Below, one piece after another: positions 19,486 through 29,900 of a stretch of DNA of 64,000 bases (the first letter of the stretch is position 1; each line of letters starts with the position of its first letter). Source of the stretch: Eublepharis macularius (lineage: Eukaryota; Chordata; Lepidosauria; Squamata; Eublepharidae). Below the pieces are notes generated by a model. It saw only the letters and a program-made list of their open reading frames with translations. It ran no database searches and had not been told where the DNA came from. The stretch lies in NCBI RefSeq assembly GCF_028583425.1, contig NC_072796.1, positions 123,725,464 through 123,789,463 on the forward strand, in the 5' to 3' direction. The translations under genes and the position numbers were made by a program.

Positions 19486-19690
19486 GGGTGGGGTTGAGTA
19501 GATACAAATGACCTACATCTTTTCCACACTGTGACACTGAGAGATCTGTCTTTTGGTGCTACACCTCTGAAGATGCCAGCCACAGCTGCTGGCAAAACGT
19601 CAGGAACTACAATGCCAAGACCACGGCAATACAGCCCGGAAAACCCACAACAGCCATCGTTCTCCGGCCGTGAAAGCCTTCGACAATACA
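19486..19690 (+). mobile_element. Penelope-like repeat, right arm of the split copy
   Basis: The reverse complement of 912-1071 with small differences, extended by about 35 bp (ccggccgtgaaagcc...). The hammerhead core is present but its GAAA has become AAAA (near 19594), so this copy should be inactive. The 12-bp duplication gcattagacact follows at 19691-19702. Confidence 0.6.
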
Positions 19691-19702
19691 GCATTAGACA
19701 CT
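19691..19702. repeat. 12-bp target-site duplication, right copy
   Basis: Identical to 900-911. Confidence 0.75.
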
Positions 19703-19849
19703 CTTGGACAAGTAAATAGGAAAGAGATATTGTATGTTCAGTCCTTTTAATTTTCTGCACAGGATGGCGCCAACCAAACCAGCTCCCATAACTGGTAAAA
19801 TCAGTAACTGTATCATACAATCCATCCACCAATAGGAAGCTAGATTTTA

Positions 19850-19960
19850 ATTATCTTTTAATATTTTGTGTTTATTGTCTTTATTTTGTAAGCCACCGTG
19901 GGCAGGTTTCGGGAGAGGCAGCATACCAAGAAAAATTCTAAAGAAATAATAAAATAAAAG
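19850..19960 (+). mobile_element. LINE (L2/CR1-type) 3' tail fragment
   Basis: The stretch attgtctttattttgtaagccaccgtgggcagg, followed by an AT-rich tail with taaaataaaa, resembles the 3' end seen complete at 38560-38645. No coding part is retained. Confidence 0.45.
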
Positions 19961-20046
19961 CAGTGCCTTTTATTAGCTTAGATTTTAATATGCCCCCCAA
20001 CAGGGATTAAAGTCTTAATTTTCATGGGGGGAAATAACATTGAGAA

Positions 20047-20200
20047 TCAGCAGAGAGCCGTGGTTAAGAGTACTGACTAGGACTGGAGTAGCCTAGATTC
20101 AAAACCTGCATTTAGCCAGAGATTTCACTGGGTGATCTTAGGTCATTCATTCACATTCAGCCTAATGTACTTCCTCACAGGATTGTGAGAGATCATTTGT
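20047..20200 (+). mobile_element. tRNA-derived (Sauria-type) SINE fragment
   Basis: An A-box-like head (cgtggttaagagtactgact), B-box-like attcaaaacctg, and the body gggtgatcttaggtcattcattcac...cacaggattgtgag match the SINE copies at 32488, 55570 and 60247. Confidence 0.6.
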
Positions 20201-20214
20201 CACCCGAACTGCAC

Positions 20215-20360
20215 ACTCTCCACACATATTCCAGAATCTTCAGTTCTCTTCGTCAGATGCACATGAAGAGAACTGCATCTGACGAAGAGAACTGTGGTTC
20301 TCGAAAGCTTATGCTACAATAAAGTTGATTAGACTTAGAGGTGCTCCTGGCCTCTTTACA
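20215..20360 (+). mobile_element. Penelope-like fragment with hammerhead
   Basis: Contains two facing copies of the segment gttctcttcgtcagatgca and its complement, then the conserved run aaagcttatgctacaataaagtt...ttagacttagaggtgctcctgg. That run is the hallmark 3' sequence of this repeat in reptiles. Confidence 0.65.
20275..20315 (+). ncRNA. Hammerhead ribozyme core (CUGACGA / GAAA)
   Basis: CTGACGA (20279-20285) fits the consensus CUGANGA. Helix II is GAGAAC-TGTG-GTTCTC, followed by GAAA at 20303-20306, a two-base GC helix III and UU as the cleavage dinucleotide. GCAT and ATGC form the first base pairs of helix I. Confidence 0.6.
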
Positions 20361-20494
20361 ATTTTGTGACTACAGACCAAGATGGCTCACTCCTCTGGAT
20401 CTGTGACCAGAATCTTCAGAACAGCAGGGAATGCTGAGCTAGGATAGAAAATGCTGTTTTATATGTTTCTAATAGGTCAACAGCTCATGTAGCC

Positions 20495-20700
20495 CACCTT
20501 AGCGTGGGTTCATCAGAGCATGGAGCTAAGCAGGGTTGGGCACAGCAAATACTTGGAAGAGACACCAGCAAGGATGACTGAGGCTGCTACGCAGGGCGGG
20601 GAAGGCAATAGCAAACCAACTCTGTTCATCTCTTGCCTCATGGATGGGATCACCACGAATCAATGGCAACTCAATGCAATGCAACTCTTTGCTGAAAACT
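20495..20700 (+). mobile_element. 5S-rRNA-derived SINE, diverged copy
   Basis: The motif gagctaagcagggttgggcac, followed by aatacttggaagagac, matches the internal control region of 5S rRNA (gaagctaagcaggg...tacttggatgggagac). The tail (ggcaatagcaaaccaactctgttcatctcttgcc) matches the better copy at 48358. Confidence 0.65.
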
Positions 20701-22650
20701 TCCTCCTTTAGTTCTTGGATTTTCATCCCTTATTCAGATCCCCAGCTTCATAGATGGTTTTGGATTTTTCCTTCACTGAGGGAATTTGCCTTGTCCACCT
20801 TTTCTTCCTTCTGCCCCAAGCCTCAGTGCAACTCTTCAGAATAAAGTAACACATTTTTCCTTTCATATGTATTCCCCCCGCTTAGATTCCTTCCTGCCAC
20901 CCCCATCAGGCAACAACCAAGGGCAGCATTGCTAAGTCCGTGTTACTGTATTGCAACATTGGGTTTTTCCACATGCTCCACTTACTGTGGGGTTTTGTGG
21001 GCATCCGGCCTGGAAGGATTGGATTCTACACTTCAGGGAGTCAAACCAAAGTGGTATCTGGTTTTTCTTTTGTACTTAGAAAAGTGCCCATTCTTGACTG
21101 GGGCTTTCTGGGGGACATCGACAGCATCAGCATTCGAGTCACTGGAGGAATCTCCTATTTTTTGCTTTTTGTGCATTTGGACATTAGAGGCTGGGAATGG
21201 CACTGCTGTTTCAGTACAGATTGTTCACATTTTTATCATGCAGAGATGCCAGTTGCATGGTTGGACAATCCCAATAATGTGTTCATAGTGAGCATATGAG
21301 GAACAAATGTGTAATGACACCAGAGAATCATACATGCCCCTTAAACGCCATGTTTTGAATCATATGAGAACTCAAAGTTACGAGCAGAGCATATACACAG
21401 TACAAAGAAATTGGGAAGAAATTCTTTGCAATGTAACAATAACATTATTGTTATGGAATAAAAAATGAGCAGCAGAAAAAAGATCGACTACAGGAAAAGA
21501 TGGTAATTAAGATACAAAATGTTGTCTTCTGTAACTTGCGTCAGCAAGCAGAGGATGGCAAATTGCTTCCTATGTCTGAGGTTGCTTCAGAGGCTTTTCA
21601 ATAAGGAAATCTGAAGGGGAAGAGTAGGGGGGAGAAAGGTGGCAAGTGGGAGTGTTTGATCATTGGTGTTCAGCCAATCAGCATGCAGAGAAATAAAGGG
21701 GCGGGTGAAAGGCTGGGCCAGGGCTTGCTCAAAGAAAAAATCCTGCACTTCAGAAAACCCCATCTGAATTGTTTTTTTAAAAAGATTGGAGTATATGCTC
21801 AGGAAAAAAGAACTGCAAAAAATGGGGAAAAACCAATTCTGCCGCAGATGCAGCCTTCCACTGTGCGGAACTTGGAAGAGTAAGCAAAGCAACCTGAACA
21901 CTGAACGGATGTAATTGGACTGTGCAGAATACCCCATTCTTTTAGGTTTTTGCTTTTCCATGCATTTAAGTCTTTCAAACCTGGTATCACGTTAGGGAAT
22001 GTTTCATTTGAGGTTCTCTCTCTATGCCACATTTCTTTTTCTTAATTGGGGGTGCTGTGCAAGATTGGGATTCAGGTACACACTAGACGGTTCAGTCCCG
22101 ATATAACTTACCTTGGTGACACAATCTGACCCTGTACACATAGAGGACACTTTGAATGTAATGGGTCCTATACGTGTCCCAATTTGGACAACAATCCTTG
22201 AGAAGGAAAAAGTCCTGAGAAACGTTTTTGATTGTGCAAATACTGGAGATGCCTACTGTTGCACATGCAATGTTCAGGGTCTGCTTATACGGCAGAATCC
22301 CCCCCCCCCCCGTTTTCCATAGCACTGCTTTTCATTAGAAGTTAACCATGCCTGATAACCAGGGAAACAATTCTCCGTATTGGTTAAAACTATAAAGCAT
22401 ATTTAGTGACAATGCAAAGCCTGTGTAAACTCCATCTTGAAGAAACAAAGAGATGCCTGCAATGGAGATTGGGGGGGGGGGCTATCTACAGATGCAATCT
22501 CCATCTAAGAGGCTGAATACAAGCCAACCTGCCCTTTTAATGCAATACTGTTTCAGTTAGACAGAGAAGGCACAAGCCTGCATGATGGAAGACGAGTTTC
22601 TCTCTCGCTAGCTCATGTTTATACCCTGATGATTTTATACAGCAGGTACA
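20700..22650. other. Intergenic DNA downstream of TAF2
   Basis: AT-rich with scattered short open frames. Two overlapping 119-codon frames at 20929-21299 match nothing I recognise and lack coding features. No gene or clear repeat boundary was found. Confidence 0.5.
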
Positions 22651-22664
22651 CAATCAACAACAGG

Positions 22665-23688
22665 CTATATAAAAAGTATTTATTAACAAACGATCGTCTC
22701 TTTAGAAAATCCATTTTCAGTCCCTTCTTGAAATCTGTTTTCCTGTATTGCCGTTGTTCTCTCCACTGACTTTATAACGAAGGGGGAAAAAATCCAATAA
22801 AATATTTAATCTAAAGGCCAAACATACAAGGAAGGGAGAAAAAAAAAAACAAACCAGACGTAAAATATTCTTGAAAACTGTAGTGGGAAAGAAGGATGTA
22901 CTACAACGACGGAGAAAGGAAATAGAAACATATATTTTTTTCGCAATATACACTAAGCTTTGAAAACTGAATACTTGCTGGATATTGTTCCTTTATATAC
23001 CCAAACAGCCTAAACGGCAACTCACTGTACGATCAAGAGATTTTTACTCACAATTTTTTCCAGGAAATTTATCATAGGAGTTTTAAAAGTTTTTGCAGAG
23101 AAGTCGTCCCCCCCCCCCCCCACCCGTGGCCACTTTACAAGGAGTGCATTTTAAAGGTTAACTGACATTTTATGGAACTGCTGCCTTTGCCAATTTTGCA
23201 AGGGCTTGCTTTTGCCCAAACTTAATTATATAATTACGAGACTGATTACAGGACACAGCAAAAACAGCAGCATTTTTCTGCAAGCAAAAAAAAAAAAAAA
23301 ATTGTGGAAGTGATTGCCAAATGCAGTTCAAGCCGCATGGGCTATATGCACATAATTTTTTTTTTTTTAAATCAGCATTCTACCTACCAATAAGACATTT
23401 TTACCTCCAACCATGCAAGCATTTTTTTTTAAAATTACAACATGGTAAACAGCAATGGTTAAACAACATGTTGAAAAGAGATCAGTCGAAGGTCTTTGTT
23501 TCCTTGGGAGGTCTACATTACGTTATACAACATGGGACCCACAACTTTTCCAGAGGATTTGGCAGTTGGCTTCTTATTCGTGACAGCCATCAAAGGTTTT
23601 AAAACAATTCATTCTGGCGGCACACGTAAGAAGCCTTTTATGAACTCGGCCTTTCGATACAGCTGTAGCAAAGCAAGAGGAGCTCGTT
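22665..23688 (-). other. TAF2: TAF2 3' untranslated region
   Basis: Extends from the stop codon to about 15 bases past the AATAAA at 22679-22684. It contains poly(A)/poly(T)/poly(C) runs and no other AATAAA. The exact cleavage site is inferred. Confidence 0.6.
22679..22684 (-). terminator. TAF2: TAF2 poly(A) signal
   Basis: The first minus-strand AATAAA after the stop codon, 1 kb downstream. Confidence 0.6.
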
Positions 23689-23954
23689 TCAGTCCGACAG
23701 TGATGGAGAGCGAACAGAGCGCCCGCTGGCAGGGCTGTTGGAGAAGGTGAAGGGCTCCTTCTCCTTCTCCTTGCTGTCGTGTTTGTGTTTGTGCTTATGC
23801 TTGTGTTTGTGCTTCTTCTTCTTCTTCTTGTGCTCGTGATGGTGGTGGTGATGGTGCTCACTGTGCTTCGAGGAGCTGGACTCTTTCGTGAACCCAGGCA
23901 GCGGAGGCGCAGGGATTGGCAACATGTTTAAGTCGAGTGAAGACTGTTCTTTAC
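23689..23954 (-). CDS. TAF2: TAF2 last coding exon: His/Lys-rich tail and stop
   Basis: 266 bp, phase 1 in, acceptor tgttccag. It encodes KEQSSLDLNMLPIP, a poly-His run, the KHKHK repeat and the terminal SVRSPSLSD before TGA at 23689-23691. The basic low-complexity tail is conserved in vertebrate TAF2 and is a likely nuclear-targeting, disordered region. It can splice in frame directly to the exon at 40358-40463. Confidence 0.93.
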
Positions 23955-26900
23955 CTGGAACAGAAGGTCAAAGAACAAACTCAGTTTTACAACATTAATA
24001 TAACACGTAAAATTTTCAGAGTAAGCAGGAACCCAAAAGCTCTGAGGAGGGGGATCAGCAATGCATTTCTAGGGCCCACATATCTATATTTTGTAAAATT
24101 CTGTTGACTGTTTTATTTCTAGCCTGCACAGTCCTTTAGCACTGAAGTCACAAATCTGTAATGCACAACGATTTACCATTCTAACTTTCAGACTTATGCC
24201 CTTTAAATGACAAAAACAGCTTTTTATGTTAAAGTAGATCTTAGCACATGGTTTAGAGTCTTTACCAATTGTTTCCGCATAACTTCATACAATGAGGTGA
24301 TATCACAGAGTTGACAGACCAACAAGTCCTTGGTTTGAACTTCATCCCCTGCCACAAAATAATGCAAGAAGTGAAGTGCTTTGGACACCTGAAAACAATG
24401 CATGAATGCTAAGCATTTTATTATTATGAGCAGGAAGAAGGGACAGCAGAGCACGCACATTACATGTGGATGCACCAGGTTCGATCCCTAGCATCTCGTT
24501 AAAGATGTCTGCCTAATGGGTTGGATCCAGACTCGTCAATGGAACGCGCTGGTGTCTTCCAACTTCCCTGCTTTCCCCTTCCCCCAGCAGTCCTTTTTGA
24601 TCCCAGAAACTTCATTCCTAGGTTTGTGGAACCTGCGTGGGCTAACAGTTATGTATGTTGGGTGACTGCTGTGGGAAGGAACGGATGCAAGAGGGAGGGC
24701 AGAATGCTTTCTTCCCCGTGTCCCTCTTCACTGCAGCCCACCAACCTGTGGGGATATTGTTCCGTGGAAAGAGCTCCTGGGAAGAGAGGAAAGAAAGGAG
24801 GATCCACGACCCCCGTGCTTGATCCAACCCAACATCTCCATTAAGTGGTTTCAGTCACAACAGGTGGTGCTGAGCTAGATGATCCATTAGACCGAGTTAA
24901 TGTAAGGTTGCTCCTTTTATCATCTTTATAGATGTCAACATTTGCTTCTACTTCGGTTCCTATTTCTCAACCGCTACCCTCCGCCTGAGTAGTGGGATCG
25001 GCTTCGCTTCTTCCTGTCTTTGCCTCAAGTCAATAAAACAATTTCTGACTATCAGCACAACGAAAGCGAAGAAAGCCAGCAGAGGAACAGGGACAGGTTT
25101 GCGGGGAAGGCAGGCTATGAAATTAAATTAAGCCTAATTTAATTGTTTTACATAAAAGAAAAGCTTCACAACACCCTGTTTTTGACCATCAGATTGACTA
25201 ATCAGGGTGCCTTTAAGCCACATACAATATCCAACATGTGAAGTTCTCTCAAATATCAGACTAAGGTGAGAAAACCTGGTGGTGATTACTTGAAATGGGT
25301 TGCCAAAGTCCCATTCTTCTGATCATCCTAAAACACCCTCCCAACTAACTCTCTCACAGCCGTGGAAGGCTGTGCAAGTCTAATGAATGTGTCCACATTT
25401 ACTTGCATAGGCAGTGGCCATGTACAAGTCTGCATGGAAAAGTAAGCTTGAACGAGAGCTAATGCTGAAGTTGATCTCTACTGCAGATGCTCATAGGGCA
25501 CTGAATAGGAGGAGGGGTCTTTTTATTCTTAGCACCTAGAATTACTGCAGAAGAGTCAGAAAAAGATAAGAAATGGCTGTGTGACTTGACATTGTATTGC
25601 AGTGTAAATTTCTCCCCCCCCCCCCGAAATAAAAATTAACAAGAAGACAGAGCTAGATGCTGAAATTATGTTCATAACACTGCCGTTTACACAGGCTCAA
25701 GCTCCTATGTGTGTGATAATCGGAGACAACAAAAAGATAAGTTATCTCCAACTGAAATAAACAGGAGTCACGTTGGGGATTGTGGGGATCTGGTGTTCTA
25801 GATGTAAACCTCCAGCCTGCAAAGCCTTTCCCTTGACCACGAATTCAGCATGTTCACCTCTGCCTCTAACAGGACGCCATTCACAACTAGTTCTGTTGTC
25901 CTCTTGAACCGGGAGGGGGCGGGGGGAGAAGCAAGACCTAATGTTCACGTGCCATCTTTCAGATTCTCAGAGCGGCTAAGCTAATCAACAAAGACTCATA
26001 ATCTTTGACTCCAGGAGTACCCACTAAGAATCAGAAGGGTGAGAAGGATTTATGCCCTATCCCAGACACACTGGCTAAGCTTTTTTGGAGGAAATTGAAA
26101 ACAGGAAGCTGCTTTATACTGAATCAGACCCTTGGTCAGTACTATCTACTCATACTAGCATCAGCTCTCCAGAATCTCAGGGCCTTTCACGCCCTCTATT
26201 ACCCGATCTGTTTAACTGGAGATGCCAGGAATTGAACCTGGGACCTTCAGCATGCCAACCAGATGCTCTTCCATTGAACCACGGCCTGTCCCCCAAATTC
26301 TGAAATTCTTAATTGAATTTTTCTTTAATAGGCTGAAGAAACAAATCTGAAAACATTATACAATACATGACAGTACAGAACTTACACACTTTATATTTTA
26401 TTTATATTTATATTTCAATTTATATACCGCCCATCCCCAGGGGCTCTGGGCAGTGAACAGAACTTCATTCTGTGACGTGTGCAGTTTAGCCAGCTCTGTG
26501 CTAAAGTGCTGGCCACAATCAGGAAGTAAAGGCCAGCAGGAGAATCGTTGCTTTGCTGCTACTTCTGCCCTCAATTATTGTAGGGCCTAGGGGGCAGGCT
26601 GTCCTTACTCCTGGCCTAACTACCAAATGACACCATCATGAATTTAAAAAGGTGAGCTCCTGCCAACATGGTGGTGGCATTGTTGGTTTTGTGAAATATT
26701 TGAATGCAAACTGACTGCTAATTGACTGGTACCTCAACACTACCGGTTACCAAACTTACAAGGCCTCTGAAATATATAAGCTCAGACTAAATCTGCAGAA
26801 GAAACAAGTTTTGGAGGTAAGAGTTTATCTATGTATCTAAAAGCTAGCCATATGGAAGAAATCATCATGTGGAGATACTCTTCCACCAACCAGAGAGATT

Positions 26901-29900
26901 CATACATGAAACTGTCTTATACCAAGGGCTTTTCCTCATACTTGACTTATTGCTGATTTTCTTAGCCACTGATCACCAGACACTAGAGTCGGTAGGTTCT
27001 TCTGCACGTCTGCCCTCCCTCTGAATTTTTACAGCTGTGGAGTTGGTTTGTTTTGTTCATGTGCCTTAAATAATCAGGATTTTAAAGTGAGGGTGCTGTC
27101 GCCAGCAGTGGTATCATTGGTGATGTCATAGCACCCCCTTTTCTTTTTTTGTGCATGCTTATATTGATAGATAGATGTAAGGGGTGAGCTTTTTAAACAG
27201 ACTGAAAATGAATACATGGGGAAGTCTTTGCGTGAGGAGGTCTAAAGGGGAGCAGCTCGGCTACCCATACCTATGCCCCCCCTCCAAACCAGAAAGCCCT
27301 GCCTGGCCTGACCAAGCCAGGAGGTGGAGGCCAGCACTGGCGGGGCAAACTGACCTCTGTTGGGATGAAGCTTGGAGTAGCAGCGACTACGTGTTTTTCA
27401 AACCGTGCTGCTGTTTCTGGTGCCAGGAGTGGCTGTTTCCCCTTCCCCAGGGCCAACAGGCTTTTGCAAATTAAAAAACATTGTTAAATTCATATTGATA
27501 GATCGACCTACCATTGTAATAGCAATTCAGCAATTCTTCAACCCCATACTGGATCCTTGCTAATACTATGTCTTTGTAAACTTGCATTCGTTTACCCTAC
27601 GACATTGTTTATGGAAATGTTCTTGACACTGTATGGAAATGCCTGCCCTTGTCCTTGCCACTGACTGTACTAATCTCACACTATGTAACCTGCCTTGAGT
27701 CTCAGTGAGAAAGGTGGAATATAAATAAATAAATAATAACAGGTGCAACATATTCTCTGAATTCCCAGGTTTCATCTTTTAAAGAAACTAAGTCTCTAGC
27801 CTCTTCCCTTCCAGAGATATAAGGAAAAGCATATCTCCACAATGGAATGGACTAGAGACTTGCTTATCTTTTATTAAATGAAAGCTGAGAATTCAGAGAA
27901 CCTGCTGTACCTTCTATTACAACAGAATCGATCTGTGGATATAAAATTGACGATTTAAAAAAAAGTCTCTATCCCCTTCCCTTGAGAAGATAAAAGGGAA
28001 AAGGCATACCTCCACAATGGAGGGGGCCAGAGACTTACTTTTTTAAAATATGAATTCAGAGACCCTGCTATACCTATTATTACAATGGTACATCAATATA
28101 GCAATACAAAACTGACAATTAAAAAAAAGAGATCAAAACAAGTCCCAGAAGAGGAGAAAGGAAGTGGGGAGAAGGAGTGGTTCAACAATGACAAAGTCCA
28201 ATAATCACAAAATGGAGGTGGTTGGGAGCGGGCACGACAAACAAAAATAAAAAAAATTACACACAAGGGGAAAAAATCAACTCAAAATCGGTTTCCAGAA
28301 AAAAAAAACCAGGGGTAAAAGAGGAAAAAATGTGGTGGTGGTGTGGGAATGAAGCAAAAACTAAAGACAAAAAAATGTGTGCAGAAATCAAGGGACAAAT
28401 TGGAGCAGCATGGACAAGAACTGAGGGGGGAAATCTGTGCGGAAAACCCCCAAGTCAGACCACCAGTTCATCTGTTTAAGTACTGTTTTTATTGTTACTA
28501 GCTGCAGCTCTCCAGGGTCTCAGGCAGAGACAGGACTTCCTAATACTTGCTACTCAAGACCCTTTAATTGGAAATCTTATGGACTAAATCTGGGTCCTTC
28601 TGGATGCAAAGCTAACACTAAGCCACAGCCCCTAAGATACAGGGCAGCCTCTAATAAAGGAAAGCACTATTCTGTTTAGAGATTAATAGGTTAGGGTGAT
28701 TTTCCTAGGAGCCTTATGCCTGCTGACTTTTTAACGTTACTGTCTCTTTAAAATGCTGGATTCCTTGCCCTGTTCTATTCCCAGAGAAGCCTCTGACCAC
28801 ATGATTACAGCTTCTACATTATGGGCTTATATTGTATCTAAGAAGCTGTCATTCTCAATTCATTACATGAACATAAAAAGGGCACCCCGATGGTTTGGGT
28901 ACACACATCTAACACACAAGAAACCAGACCAGATTTCAGAGCCATTTCAAAACACAAGTTTAAAAACCAACTGCAAAAGCACAAAATGGAGAATATATAC
29001 ATGAATACCAGAAAAACAGGAAAACTGAAAAGAGCCAAGTATTTGATTTAGAGCCCCAAGTCCTCAGAATTGCATCATTAAAAATATGTAAGAATTAAAA
29101 AATGAATGAGTCACTGAAAACCAGTTGTTCAAAACCAGCCTGCATCTGGAATACCAGCTTGCTAACATCACAAACTGCCATGCAAGACAAACTTAATGTG
29201 TTTGGTAGGGTCCGAGTCACCAGAATACAATCCCTCAAGTTTTAGGGCTGAAATCCTTACTGGTTCTTAAAAAGATCTCTGCTAAGAAAAAAGGTTGGAA
29301 ATTAACACATATACCAAAATAAGGGGGGGAGGGGAGTCTCTGTTAATTCTAGGTATCAAAACCTAGGTATAGCCTCTTCGGTGCCATAAGGTATTTTTCC
29401 AAACTTCTAACACCAACTCCCCAAATGCGGTTATAAAAGTGACATACTGCAGAAAGCATCAAAATGCATGGAAAAGGACATATGAGAAGGCAATTCATAC
29501 TGTGGAGAACAGACATCTTGAATCTGAACCAGTAAAACAGGTCCTCGGACAGACCCACCACTTATACCTCTTAATATATAAAAAAAATCGATATTAAGAA
29601 CTCGTTAGGTTGCTATCTCATAGCTTCCAAAAACCTTAAGTTACTTTTCTTTTGAAATTAGCCACTGAGAACACATCAATGGCTGGCTCTCAAAAAAATT
29701 AACACAACGTTCAGCAAATGTTAATAAATTTCCTTCTGCAACTCAAATGCCACCCTTGAATACATCTCCACACTCCCTCTGATTCCTGGGCTTTAGCATC
29801 CCTGTGTCCTCAACATGTATGAATACTCATGTCATCATCTTCAATTCTGTGTGATTAATAATGTGGTCCAAAACACTTCCTTCGTATTGTTCTAAAGATG

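Noticed and set aside
20929-21299. Two overlapping 119-codon plus-strand frames.
   Set aside because: No recognisable domain, both frames open over the same stretch, no splice or promoter context.
24266-24388. A 41-codon minus-strand block with good splice sites (ttttcag / TTG|gtaaag) that looks like an exon in the last TAF2 intron.
   Set aside because: Its phase cannot join TAF2 without a stop or frameshift, and the opposite strand reads as the tail of an old CORE/MIR-like SINE. A cryptic exon is more likely than a gene.
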